In this document: piece by piece, positions 23,140 through 34,268 of the stretch
Layout: each line of letters begins with the position of its first letter
Numbering within the stretch: position 1 is the first letter of the stretch
Assembly (NCBI GenBank): GCA_023159155.1
Contig: JAJNNX010000055.1
Location: 62,001 to 126,000 of the forward strand
DNA: 64,000 bases
From: Ustulina deusta
Taxonomy: Eukaryota; Ascomycota; Sordariomycetes; Xylariales; Xylariaceae
Direction: 5' to 3'
Notes under the pieces: model-generated
Database searches by the model: none
What the model was told of the DNA's origin: nothing
What the model saw: the letters and a program-made list of their open reading frames with translations, nothing else
Position numbers and translations under genes: made by a program

Positions 23140-24027
23140 ATGCTTCGCGCCGCAGCCAGGATGGCCGTCACCACCGCCGACGAGATCCCAACACTGAGCC
23201 TCCTCTACAAGCTCAAGAAAATCGACCCTTCGCCAGATCCGCTGGAGGGTGCCACGGCTGCCCACAACGGCCAGATCGGCCTCGTTCGCGGCGACATCAC
23301 CACCCTGGCCGTCGATGCTATCGTCAACGCCGCGAACAGGTCTCTGCTCGGCGGCGGCGGCGTCGACGGAGCCATCCATCGAGCTGCCGGCCCAGCGCTG
23401 GTGGCCGAGTGCCGCACTCTCGGCGGCTGTGCCACCGGCGCCGCCAAGATCACCGACGCCTACAAGCTGCCCTGCAAGAAGGTCATCCACGCCGTCGGCC
23501 CCGTCTACAACGACCGCTACCCCGACCGATGCGCCACCGCTCTCCGTGGCTGCTACCAATCAGCTCTCCGATTGGCCGTGCAGAGCGACCTGAAGACCAT
23601 CGCCTTCAGTGCCATCAGCACCGGCATCTACGGCTATCCGAGTCTCGACGCCGCTACCATCGCTTGCTCCGCTGCTAAGGACTTCCTCGATGGCGAGGAC
23701 GGGAAGAAGCTCGACAAGATCATCTTCGTGACCTTTGAGGAGAAGGATGTCCGCGCCTACAATCGCCTTCTGCCGTGAGCTCGCCCCCTGCCTTGTTTTC
23801 CTCGTTTTTCGTTTCTGCCTCGCTTGCTCCATCACTAATCCCAACTCCCTCATCCCAGTCGTTTCTTCCCAGCCAGCAACGACACCTCTAGTGAGCCACA
23901 AAACCCTACCGAGGGGCAGATCCTTGAAGCCGAGGCTACTGCGAACCAACTGCCCAGTGTACCCGAGACCGACCCTTCCGACAGCGAGCATGCTCGGAAG
24001 AAGCAGAGGCAGGAAGGTACCGATTGA
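23140..24027 (+). CDS. Macrodomain ADP-ribose hydrolase (MacroD/YmdB type)
   Basis: Two exons, 23140-23774 and 23859-24027 (84-nt intron), give 267 residues. The macrodomain spans about residues 45-215: GQIGLVRGDITTLAVDAIVNAANRS..., then LLGGGGVDGAIHRAAGP (ADP-ribose loop), CATGAAKITDAYKLP, VIHAVGP and STGIYGYP (second loop). This pattern is the MacroD1/YmdB class, which removes mono-ADP-ribose from proteins and hydrolyses O-acetyl-ADP-ribose made by sirtuins (family knowledge). The N-terminus MLRAAARMAV could be a weak mitochondrial leader; an alternative start is MAVTTADE at 23161. Exon 2 encodes a disordered acidic tail ending in basic KKQRQEGTD. Coding DNA is very GC-rich compared with its flanks. 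The tail is inferred from an in-phase splice; without splicing the protein would stop at 23778. Confidence 0.9.
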
Positions 24028-25460
24028 AAGGTCCAACGGGCCTCTTTCGGCAGATTCGACCATGTGACGGAGACACGTATTCCAGAACTCGTTAGCGACC
24101 GGTGGCGTGGGGGTTTGGTATTGGGTTCCTGATTTTAAGAAGGAAAGGCAGCTTGGCGAAATGCAACATTCCCCCGTTTATGAGCCGCGGTTCCGTCGCT
24201 CAACGTGCCTTTCATTCTAATAGATGCTGCTGTACGGTATGTTTTGTGTCCTCTAGAGATCTGGACAGAACTGCCTTTAATACTATGATGAACGCTACCT
24301 TCTAACAGTAAAATGCATCTCTCAAACACGGAAACTTCTAGACATGTGCTGAACGTGAGTTCATTGAGCCTTTCATTGTGTATTTACTTGCCTGCAAGTT
24401 GAGGTTGTGAGCTATGACTTGGCCAGCCTCAACAGAACCTATAAACCCCTTAGATCTTGGCCATCCTCGTGGCCCAAAGTATTTCGACGAGCATTCACAA
24501 CTATCTAAGCCTCACGCCGAACTGTTCCTACTCTCTCAGGGTTGCTGTCGGCAGCATGTCCAAGACGAAGGTTCTAACGATGAGGACTGTTCTCGTGGAT
24601 ACTTCTCAATCGGAGCTCCTTACTCTACATCAGTTCAATCAGGCAACGTAGCAAATTGCAACAGCTGGCCAGAGACGATATGGACCCCACGAGGCATGCA
24701 CAAACGGAGACAGTATTCAGCAATCCACAATCTATTGTCACCATATTCCGACCTCCGATTCTAAACAGAGTGGTAAAACCAACAACATCACTGATTTGCC
24801 ACCACGGATCCTCTGTAGCACTCCCGTCAAAACTCTCACAGGAGTGATGCTTCCCGACCCATGCGTGAGGAGGGAACTTAAACATCGTGCTATCACTCCG
24901 CAGAGGCGGCAGTGACACCGGCTGGCCTCAGGAAAAGTAACAACGCCCCGACACCTGGCTCGGTGGATGGCGCGAGCGCCTGCGTATAGTGTGGACGGTC
25001 CAGACGGCGGACTCCCCGGCTCTCATGGATGGGTTTGCATATACCGGGGGAATCTGCAGCTGTGGGGAAGGAAGAAGGGGGCAAGGATAGATTCTCTTGG
25101 GCCGTGATATGAGGCTTTGAGAAATGCATGTGTCGTCTATGCTAGACCTTTGGGTGCGAGCTCGGCAAGGAAAGGAGAGAGGAGTGCGAGGAGGACCTAG
25201 TTCAGAGGGGATAGAAAACCGACCATGAGTAACACGCATGTAAGCGGGATAATAGTTTCCCCCAAAACCATCATGTGCGAATCAAGGAGGGAGGGAAATA
25301 AGCAGGAGGACAAATTGTGTGTCTGTCTGTCTATCTACCCAGCAATCAGAAATCAAGCGTTGGATCGTGTCGGCGAGCCTAAAAGAACAAAGCAAAATCG
25401 TGATTCCCCAGTGATGCGTACTTTTGCCAACATCGTTGACCTTTGGTGTATGCGATCTGT
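24028..25460. other. 1.4 kb convergent spacer
   Basis: Lies between the stops of the macrodomain and aldo/keto reductase genes. The several short open frames overlap each other and show no motif. I see nothing else. Confidence 0.5.
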
Positions 25461-26790
25461 CTAACCCGATTTCCCGAACAAGGCCGCCTGCGTATCGTAC
25501 GTGTAAACCATAGGCAGCTGCCAATAAACGCCAGCATCGGGCTTCGCGGCCCTCCAGGCGCGGTCGAGCGCGTCCAGCAGATCCGGCCCGAGAGGCCCCT
25601 TGTCCAAGGAATCCAGGTTCTCGCGAAGCTGCTCGAGCTTCGAAAACCCGACCACGACCCCATCCCGGCCCTCGGCGCCCCCGCCTCGGAGCGCCGAGTG
25701 GTGCACGATCCAGCGCATGGCGACCTCGAGAGGCGGGATCCCCGCGTCTTCCGCCGCCTGGCGTATGATGCGCGCGCCTTCGACGATGCCGTCTCGGAAG
25801 TAGCGTCCGCGGGTCAGATGCTGCATCGGGCCTTTGGCAAAGCGGCCCTCGGCGGGGTCCGCGTCTACGCTCGTGATAGTGCCTGCGAGAAAGCCGCCGC
25901 CTGCGGGCGAGTACGCGTCGATGGCGATGCCGTAGCGGCGGCAGGCCGGGACGAGCTCGTCCTCGATGTTTCGGAACAGGCAGTTATACAGGGCCTGATA
26001 GACGGATGGCCGCACGAGGCCGCGGAGCGCACACGTCGTGGCGATCTCGGCCACCTCGAACGCTGTGTAGTTGCTCAGACCCAGCCGCTTAAACTTTCCG
26101 GCTTTGTGGAGCTTGTCTACAGCTTCCAAGGTCGTGGCGAAGGGGACGGAACGATCCTATTATAAATACATATATGTATATTGAGCGGGCTATAACTTCT
26201 CTTCTGCTTGTGTACTTTTGTGTTCGTTTATTCGGTTATGAAAGGCTGGTGGGTTCCGAGTAGACAAGATCTAGAAGAAAAGAAACTAGGGGGAAATGGA
26301 GAGGGAAAATGGATAGAGACACAAAGAGAGAGAGGGCATACAGGCGCATGTAAATAGAATATCTATACCCATACAAGTTAGTAGCAATATCTGTGCAGCC
26401 AAACCTTACCACCCCTCAGGATGCAGTGCATTCATACCTAATAACGTAGAGCAAGGGTATACATACATCAACGCAATCCGTTCCAAGCTCAGCCAACGAT
26501 GTCTCAAGCGTGGCAGCCAGTGCGTCGGGCGCGTGGAGCCCAGGCGTTATAGGATACGCCTTGGTAGCGACGACGAGCCCCTTCTCCTTCCACCCGGCCT
26601 CCCTAGTGAAGGCCTCCTGTTTCCCGCCCAGATACAGACGGGCCGTATCGATCTCCCTGTGCCCGCGTTCCTGGAAGATGTCGAGTGCGGCGTTGAGGTT
26701 GTCGAGACCCGTGAGGCGCGCACCTGGGACCCCTGGTGGACCGACGACCATTAAGCCGAGAACTACGCGGAGACGGTTCGACTCGGACAT
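25461..26790 (-). CDS. Aldo/keto reductase, aflatoxin-aldehyde-reductase (AKR7)-like
   Basis: Exon 1 (26790-26467) begins MSESNRLRVVLGLMVVGPPG and includes GHREIDTARLYLGGKQEAF, with Asp and Tyr of the AKR catalytic tetrad, then VVATKAYP (catalytic Lys). Exon 2 (26156-25461) begins DRSVPFATTLEAVDKLHKAGK and contains LGLSNYTAFEVAEI, YQALYNCLFRNIEDEL, YSPAGGGFLAG and GRYF, all typical of AKR7/yakC-type enzymes. NADPH-dependent reduction of aldehydes or ketones is expected. The intron as drawn is 310 nt and its removal would skip the usual segment with the catalytic His (YLHAPD in relatives). A small exon with an NALHPE-like reading near 26420-26440 may supply it. Either a microexon was missed or the enzyme has lost this residue. 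Confidence 0.82.
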
Positions 26791-29408
26791 CTCGTTTTCC
26801 CTTGGTTTCGTTAAGAAGGTCGAAGTTCTGACTGAAAAGAATAGGTAATTTGTCGCAGTTGGGGGTTCGGTTTGTATGCTCGCGGCTGTGGTTGCTGCTG
26901 ATGTAGCCCTTCGCGGCTAAAACCAGGTATGCATCGTCTTTCTCTCCAACCGCCTTGGGTCGACCAGGCTCGGCTAATTTAAGTATTTACTCATCAAGAG
27001 GAACGAACGCGGGATGCTTGAGCTAGATGATAAAAGATACGCCGTCCGTCCGTCTCCAAACCGTCAGTATGAGAGCGATGTCGAGAGACACAACCAATAT
27101 CTGCCTGATATCCGTTGCTCTCCCTCACGTGTTCTTACAACATAGCCGTAGTAGTGAATTTCCTCGCATAGAATAACACAGCGCTGGCCTCATATTCACT
27201 CACGGATTCTCAACACGAAACTGAGATAGCAACGGCGATAAAACTACGACTCTACAGGAGTACAAGTGGCGCTTTCGCCAGTAACAGACCGATCGGATGT
27301 CCCGAAAAGAGGTCGTAGCCTACTTAGTACGGCTGATGTATCGGAATGAATGCATGGATTATAGTGTCTCGCGATAGTGAAGGAGGATCTGTCTTCGCCC
27401 ATCCACATCGTGGCCATCGTCCAGGTGTGTGACGTCGGCCAGCGCTGATGAGTCTGTTAGTAGTGAATAATTTCTTGGTCAACTTCCCTATTCGGAAGAT
27501 GGAGGCTGGACCGGTCCTACATCGACTGGAGCACGGAAGCACGACCTGATTCCGTCTTCCTTTCCATCTCGCAGACCGAGATTTGCGAAACCCGTGACGT
27601 AAGACTTGTGCTGCTGCTCGTGGCAACACAGCATCAGGTGCAGTAGAGAACATTATTGGTGGAACTGCGTGTCAGCTGAGATCGGCGACACACCACGCGG
27701 CCTTGTTGTTGTGTAGAGATGGTCAAAGCAAAGGTCGCTCGCTACAGCGCCCTTTGGTACCGTGTGAATTCCCAACACCTTTGGTTCTACCTAGACCGCT
27801 CTTTCGCCTGCTTTATACAGTACCTACCTAGGTAAGTACATACTATGGCTATTGGCTTGCTGTCTCGACGCTGCACCCGGCACACGATTACTTTTGTCAG
27901 GCGTTCCCGGAAAGCAACAACTAAGATGCTGCAACAGAAGAGAATGCTAGACATCGAAATGCCAAAGTTTTTGTTTCTATAGAAGAATTGCAAGTAGTTT
28001 GCGTCAACCTGCTGGATGTTTTGCAGTTGGGGTTGCGGGTCCTCTACACATGTCGTGTACGCTACGCTAAAGATAGGTACCTAAGATCCTGGTACAGTAC
28101 AAGATTTTTGGAGATCAGACAGTGTGGGTAATTGTGCTGACAAAGTACCGCTATACCTAAAAGGTAGAAGGTCCCGGCATATGGGTACCGTGCCATGGAA
28201 GTTTTTCACACCCGGTACTACCGAGACAATAGCATTATGCGTACGAGATAATAGGCACAGATGAGACCTACATGCTCAACAGCTGAGATCTAGTGCAACG
28301 CTAGACAGCATCGATTCGGTAACGAGTGACAAACACAGGTAACCAGACTGGTACCTCGCTAATGTTAAGTTGTGGGGAAGCGGGGAAGTGCGGGGAACAT
28401 CATCTGATAGTGAAGAACTATAATAGAAAAAGTGGGCAACCGACACATGCCAGCGCGAGTATCAGCACTGTCGTAGGTACCTACGGTCCCTGTGCCTACA
28501 CGTACAGCAGAGCATACGCCAGTGGACAGGTGCTGAAGTGTCAAGGTTGGGGAAGTCACAGTGAAATTGCCACTGTATTTAGCTGGCAACTGTACAGCTA
28601 GAACCCCTCCATTTATAATACAACATCTTTTTGGCCTTGCCAGCCATTTTCTACGCCATGTCGGTTGGCACTACTATCTAGTACCTCGGAGTGCAGGACT
28701 TGCACAGCTTTTGTTAGTAATAAGCTCAAAAAACCACATGCCAGAATGACCAGATTCCCCCGCACACCCCCACACCCGGTACGTACGAAGGACTGGTATA
28801 CGCTAAAGTTCACTACTGTACCTAAGTTAGTGTTCGCCCCTAATGTACGGCACGTACCGTAACTAATGTAAGTACCCTAACCAGTCCAGTACAAACCCCC
28901 TGGGCCCTGCTTGGATCCTATCCGGCCGGGATATACCTACTAGGTATCATGCCTACAGGGCATCTTACACTGCCTACCTATCTTGGTGAATGGTGAATGG
29001 TGAATGCTGGATGGTGGATGGTGGATGTGGATGGCGATGGCTGCTGACGGAGCGAAGCACGATAACCAGCATGATAACCATTCTGGTTTAGTAGCGTCCT
29101 CCTCTTTGTGTCTCTCGTCCCTGTCTCTCCTCTCCTCTCCTCTCATTCATATTCTTCTCGACACGCCAGCTTCCTAATTGCTTCTTTGTCCTCCTCATCC
29201 GCAACTATATTGCTGCTTCGTCCTCAGATTGCCCGCCCTGTGTATATACCTATATATCTACTTGTATATTTGTGTGTGTATATATATATACACGGCTGAT
29301 TCGTACTTTCATGCGACGCCGACAACAATAATCACAAGAGCCACAACGGCCGACGAAATTGTGTCATCTCCACACTCCCCTTTGCGAGGCACCATTACTG
29401 CATACGAC
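26791..29408. other. 2.6 kb divergent spacer with simple repeats
   Basis: This stretch lies between two divergent start codons. It has a TACCTA run near 27825, and tandem GGTGAAT/GGATGGT heptamers at 28986-29035. C/T-rich DNA (29100-29220) precedes the permease gene, as is common in fungal promoters. No coding frame with support. Confidence 0.5.
28986..29035. repeat. Heptamer tandem repeat (GGTGAAT / GGATGGT)
   Basis: Three direct copies of GGTGAAT grade into copies of GGATGGT, all in 7-base register, about 400 bp upstream of the Jen1-like start codon. A simple slippage microsatellite is the likeliest reading. Confidence 0.7.
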
Positions 29409-31350
29409 ATGCCTCCCACTCATGACAATGTCGACCACAGCGGCTATTCGTCTGAAGATGCCAATGTCTACCCTCCTCATCACGGCATGTCTGTCGGCAC
29501 CTACCTGGCAACGCGCATCAGCACCCTCAAGCCGCCGATGCGCAGCGCCCCGAACCCCATCCGCTTGCTGAGGATGCTCACCCGCCATGACTGGGCATTC
29601 TTTTCCATTGCTTTCGTCGCTTGGGTAAGGTCCACTCTTCCTGCGAACTACCCTATATCTGCATCCGCTATAACCCGTCATATGTGCTGACGACAAGCTT
29701 GGCGTTCCGCAGACTTGGGATGCCTTCGACTTCTTCACTGTGTCGTTGACGGCGTCGGACTTGGCCGAGACGTTTGGTAAAGACGTCGCCGATATCACCT
29801 GGGGCATCACGCTCGTGCTGATGTTGCGAACCGTGGGTTCTATCAGCTTCGGTATTGCTGCCGATCGCTACGGTCGCAAGTGGCCCTTCATTATCAATAA
29901 TCTGCTCTTCATTGTCATTGAATTGGTGAGTCAACTCATTCAACAAGTCCTTGGGGGGAAGTGTATACATCTCTCGGCCTGCATCGCCAAGTCGACCCGC
30001 CAGATTGGCCAGCCAAGAAACGTCGTCGGCATTTCACCCTGTCCCCATCTCGTACCCAGTTCACATCACTTGGCGATACTTGGCGCAGTCTTAGCAAAAG
30101 CTTCGCCTCTCTCATTGAGTACCCCTGCCGACGGCTGAGTTCGCCAGTGAGCCGGCCAATCATGCATACCCCAGCCTCTCTCTCTCTCAACGATTCCAAT
30201 TTACTAGCACGAAGAGTATAAATAAACTAACACGAGAATATGTTAGAGCACTGGCTTTACTCAAACATATAGTCAATTCCTTGCTACCCGAGCTCTCTTC
30301 GGCATCGCCATGGGTGGTCTATATGGCAATGCTGCTGCAACCGCTCTCGAAGACATCCCCGATGAGGCCCGTGGATTGTTGAGTGGTATGTTGCAACAGG
30401 GCTACGCGCTAGGCTATCTTCTGGCCACCGCCTTTGCTCGCGCCCTTGTGAACACGACGCCTCATGGCTGGCGACCGCTTTACTGGTTCGGGGCAGCGCC
30501 CCCCGCCCTCTTCATCGCCTTCCGTTTGCTCCTACCTGAGACCAACACCTACATCGCCCACCAGGAAGTGCGCCGCGCCAACGGGAGCATCGGCAAGACG
30601 TTCGTTCAGGAAGGCAAGGTTGCACTCAAGCGTCACTGGCTCATTCTCATCTACCTGGTTCTTCTCATGGCTGGCTTCAACTTTATGTCTCACGGCTCTC
30701 AGGATCTATATCCTACGTTGTTGAAGAACGAATTCGGGTTCAATGCCAACCAGGTCACGGTCACACAAGTCGTTGCTAACTTGGGTGCCATTACTGGAGG
30801 CACAGTCATTGGATTCTGCTCACAGATCATCGGTCGCCGATTCAGCATCATTGTCATGTGCATCCTTGGTGGCGCATTGCTTTATCCCTACGGGTTCGTG
30901 TCGAACGACAGAATCATCGCTGTCGCCTTTTTCGAGCAGTTCGCCGTCCAGGGCGCCTGGGGTGTGATTCCCGTTCACCTGATGGAACTTTCGCCTGGCG
31001 CGTTCCGCACATTCGTCGTCGGCACATCTTACCAGCTTGGCAACCTCGTCTCGTCTGCTAGTTCCACCATCGAAGCCACCATTGGCGAGCGTTTTCCTCT
31101 CCCTCCGCTGGAGAATGGCGTGAAGAGGTATAACTACGGCATCGTGATCAGCATCTTCATGGCCGCCGTCTATGCCTACGTTATCTTGTTAACCATCTTG
31201 GGTCCCGAACATCTGGGCCGACAAATGGACGTCGCCTTTGACGCTGACGCTGCCGAAGCAACTGGTCGCAATCTATCTGAGAAGGCTGTATACCGGGCTA
31301 CTAGTGAGGACGGTGATATAGAGAAGGCAACTGCAAGTCATACGCAGTAG
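29409..31350 (+). CDS. jen1: Monocarboxylate:H+ symporter, Jen1 family (MFS)
   Basis: Three exons, 29409-29624, 29713-29925 and 30247-31350, give 510 residues with both junctions in phase 0. Splicing yields FVAWTWDAFDFFTVSLT and IVIELSTGFTQTYSQFLATRALFGIAMGG. The protein has the MFS loop AADRYGRKWPF and about 12 hydrophobic segments. The motif NFMSHGSQDLYPT is the hallmark NxxS/THxSQDxxxT of Jen1-type lactate/pyruvate transporters, essential for substrate binding in yeast Jen1 (family knowledge). It should import lactate, pyruvate or related acids with protons at the plasma membrane. The N-terminal 60 residues and the tail after LGPEHLGRQMDV are hydrophilic and cytoplasmic. Intron 2 is unusually long (321 nt) for this genome. 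In other fungi such genes are glucose-repressed; regulation here cannot be read directly. Confidence 0.9.
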
Positions 31351-32054
31351 AGTTATGGGACACGCTCGAAAGTGTATCCATCAAGACTTGGTTTTCGCCA
31401 ATGGTATGTTTGACAACTGAAATGATACGTTACTACCCGAAAAAAGGGAGCGGCACCTTGGAAGCCTTGTTTACATTTGGAGTTCGTTTGACTTGGATCT
31501 GTTCGATTTGATGTACCATGACTGAGCTGCGATCTATAACGTATCCTAGAGCGCTCAACGCATGTTCGAGGGAGGTTTTTTTTTTCATTTTTCACGATTC
31601 ATACCTAAGTACCTATCTATTTACCAAATAGACTCCTTCGATAGACGGTAGACAGTGCGATACCAATAACCTGGTATCTCAAAACTTGTGGTTCCTCGTT
31701 ATACCCAGTCCCAGTCCTCCTTGCTCATTTATTTCGGATTCCAAGTCGCGGTGCCGTGAGCTAGGTCGCTGACGTGCAAGCAAGCTCTCTTAAGCGGTAT
31801 ATGTCGCCATCCTTGAAACACGAGCCGCGAAGGCGAATTGATGGAGCGAGTACCCGTCGGAGAATAAATTGAGACGATATATTAAATGTGTAGTGAGTGA
31901 CCCCTAAATACCTATACATGGATGAATAAAAAAGTCTCTCCAAATCGTCCGTTGCTACTTCGTCTGCATCTCCAACGGCTTTTTATTCTCTGCGTCCTCC
32001 CCACTACCACCATTCACGTTAGCGGCCTCTGTAGAAGGTTGAGTTTCCTTTTGA
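31351..32054. other. Convergent spacer
   Basis: About 700 bp between the permease stop and the dienelactone-hydrolase-like stop. The minus-strand frame from 32323 to 31955 has a sensible-looking end (EDAENKKPLEMQTK) and may be the true C-terminus of the neighbouring gene if its reading frame shifts in the hexamer repeat. Otherwise nothing is seen. Confidence 0.5.
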
Positions 32055-33689
32055 TCAAGTTTCTGTAGCATCTCCCTCTCCCCCTCCCCCTCCCCCTCCC
32101 CCTTGCTCCTTTTCCGCCCGTGACTGATCTGATTCGTCCCCGGTCTGTTGTTCCTCGACCTCCTTCCCCTTCCCCTCTTCAACTCCAACGCCACGGCCAC
32201 CATCCCCCGTCTCCTCCTCCTCGCCATACCACCCAGGCAAAAGTTCGTTATCCGCCTGGCCATCCTCCACCTCGTCGTCCTCGAACCCGCGAACCAGCCG
32301 CCGCGCCGCCTCGCGGCCCACAACGGGGAGTCTCCGCACGCCTTTCTCCCGCGCCCGCGCCGGGACGGCGTCCCGGTCCAGGAGCCCGACCTGCACCAGC
32401 ACGCTCGCCTGGTCCCAGTAGACGTGCTCGTGGCAGAGCTTGCCGCCGCGCACGGTCGCGATGCTGACGACGGCGACCTCGACGCGCCTGTTGGTGGGCG
32501 GCACCCCCGGCAGGATCCACGGCATCGCGCGCGTGTGCCTGAAGGCGACGTGCAGCTCGTCGACGACGCGGTCCGCGCCCACGGTGCGCGAGACCAGCGT
32601 CAGCCGCGTCGATTCCGGGTTCGCGTTGAGGAAGTAGCCCGCGTAGAACTGCCGCAGCTCGTGCGCGCCGATGCCCCCCGTCAGCGTCGGGAAGTACGTC
32701 GCGTGCGGGGACTGGCGCGTCGTGTACGTCGACATGGTCTGGTCTAGATCGCGGCTGCAGAATTTCCCTATATATGTGTGTGCGCATGCAATGCATGCAT
32801 ACCGCGTCAGCGAGCTTCGGTTCTCCTCGTCTCTGTCCTTATCGCACAGAAGCGCAAAAGCACACACACACGTACCATCGAGATTCTTCTCCACGACGGT
32901 CTCGAGCTCGACGTCCATGCGGAAAGCCGTGCGCACGGCATCCAGGCTGCGGCTCCAGGCCACCTCGGCCGCGACCTTGTCGAACTCGTCGAGATCGCCC
33001 TCGGCGAAGCCGGGCGCCGCCCGGTACCAATAGCACGGGTAGGCGGGGCGGCCGGCGGCCCCCCCTACGGTCACGCCGCCGCCGCCGATGCCGGCGCCCC
33101 GCTCGACGCTCCGCCTCGCGACCTTGCGCTTCCCCTGGATGCCGGCGATCTGGCTGTGCGTGACGACGCCGACCTCGTCGCCGGTCAGGTGCACGAGCAC
33201 CCGCAGGCCGCCGGGGAAGACGGCGCGCGGGTCGGGGATGCGGGGAGGGTAGTACGCCACGAGGCAGGCGAGCTTGAAGTCGGGGTTGTGCGCCATGTGG
33301 TGGAAGTGCTCGAGGCAGACGGCGGCGGCCTGGCCGAAGGCGACGATGCCGAACGTCTCGCAGGGCCCGAGGCCCGCGGTGTTCCTCAGCCCGTCGAGCG
33401 CGGCTTTGTATCTCTCCTCGCTCACGTCGTCGTCGCCGTCGCCGAGCCCGACATAGCCGACTTCGAAGCCCTCGTCGCGCCAGGCCCGCAGCGTGTCTTC
33501 GTCGAAGCCGTCGCTCTCAGCCGTGACGAAGAGCTTCCGCGTGCCGCGCGGGAAGCCGGCCGACAGGAAGCCCTGCTCGTTGTGGTTCGGGCCGCTGTTG
33601 CTCGAGAGGATGATGGCGTTGCGCCCGCTCGTGTTGTCGCCGCGGCCGGGGAGCGCCGTGTTGATGAGATTGGGGAAGTTGATTTCCAT
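32055..33689 (-). CDS. Dienelactone-hydrolase-like + SnoaL-like fusion protein
   Basis: Two exons, 33689-32876 and 32743-32055, joined by a 132-nt phase-1 intron, give 500 residues. Residues about 25-260 resemble an alpha/beta-hydrolase of the dienelactone-hydrolase type: a Rossmann-like start (NAIILSSNSGPN), TFGIVAFGQAAAVCLEH at the usual nucleophile elbow, and LVHLTGDEVGVV near the expected acid. Residues about 290-390 (HELRQFYAGYFLNANP to VYWDQASVLVQVGLL) resemble a SnoaL-like fold often found alone or fused in fungi. The elbow reads AFGQA and lacks the usual Cys or Ser, so hydrolase activity is doubtful. The C-terminal 80 residues are acidic and Gly/Glu-rich, ending in a GAGGGG hexamer repeat (32075-32105); the exact stop depends on repeat length. 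Function unknown. Confidence 0.7.
   Translation of the reverse strand: MEINFPNLINTALPGRGDNTSGRNAIILSSNSGPNHNEQGFLSAGFPRGTRKLFVTAESDGFDEDTLRAWRDEGFEVGYVGLGDGDDDVSEERYKAALDGLRNTAGLGPCETFGIVAFGQAAAVCLEHFHHMAHNPDFKLACLVAYYPPRIPDPRAVFPGGLRVLVHLTGDEVGVVTHSQIAGIQGKRKVARRSVERGAGIGGGGVTVGGAAGRPAYPCYWYRAAPGFAEGDLDEFDKVAAEVAWSRSLDAVRTAFRMDVELETVVEKNLDGTCVCAFALLCDKDRDEENRSSLTRYACIACAHTYIGKFCSRDLDQTMSTYTTRQSPHATYFPTLTGGIGAHELRQFYAGYFLNANPESTRLTLVSRTVGADRVVDELHVAFRHTRAMPWILPGVPPTNRRVEVAVVSIATVRGGKLCHEHVYWDQASVLVQVGLLDRDAVPARAREKGVRRLPVVGREAARRLVRGFEDDEVEDGQADNELLPGWYGEEEETGDGGRGVGVEEGKGKEVEEQQTGDESDQSRAEKEQGGGGGGGGEGDATET
32070..32106. repeat. Hexanucleotide (CTCCCC)n microsatellite in coding 3' end
   Basis: About five tandem CTCCCC units lie at the very end of the minus-strand coding frame, where they encode a Gly-rich run. 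Changes of whole units keep the frame; single-base slips would swap the C-terminus for an alternative open frame that stops at 31955. Confidence 0.75.
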
Positions 33690-34268
33690 TTTTATCTGGT
33701 TGTTCCTTTCTCCCCCTTCTCTCCAGTCGGCTGGATGTCTGCTTCTCTGTCTGTCTATCGCGATTGCTATTGCTGCTGCGATGCTGAGTACCTCGCTACC
33801 TCACGAACGAACCGGTGATGATTTATTTCCTCGGTCTCGGTTTTCGACACAAGAGAAAGAGGGAATCAACCCATGCCTGAATGCCATTTCGAATGACGTA
33901 CTCGGACAAGTCGTAGTGCTACGTTACGCAGCACGCCTCGTCCCTAATACGGGTAGAAAACAGGTTCGGTGCCAGAATGACGTACCGTATCGGTCAGCGC
34001 CTGCGCATCTGTCGGGGTGCATCATCGATGTATGGGGCTGGTTCACCAGCGATCTCGAAGCTACCCCAACGCTACCCCACACCGAAGTCCCCCCCTGTCT
34101 ACCTGTCAAGTGCTGCTGCACGGTGAGAGCTTCGCCGTGTTCCATGAGGTGGTCTAGAATCGAACGTCCTCCTCGGTTGCTAGGCACCTTGACTAAAGGC
34201 GTTATTCCCGGCTTCTGGAGCACTTATTATCAAATTACTAGCTCTCTAGTTGACCCTTTGAATTAATA
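33690..34268. other. Spacer upstream of dienelactone-hydrolase-like gene
   Basis: This 580 bp lies between that gene's start and the 3' end of the Yvc1 gene. A C/T-rich stretch (33700-33770) directly upstream of the start codon is typical of fungal leaders. No gene is seen. Confidence 0.5.

Noticed and set aside
25443..26165. 240-codon plus-strand frame over the aldo/keto reductase
   Set aside because: Antisense shadow of exon 2; lacks motifs, whereas the minus strand shows AKR residues.
32778..33818. 346-codon plus-strand frame opposite the dienelactone-hydrolase-like gene
   Set aside because: It is the antisense shadow of a very GC-rich gene; its protein is a low-complexity mix of Ala, Arg, Val and Gly, while the minus strand has real motifs and a phase-consistent intron.
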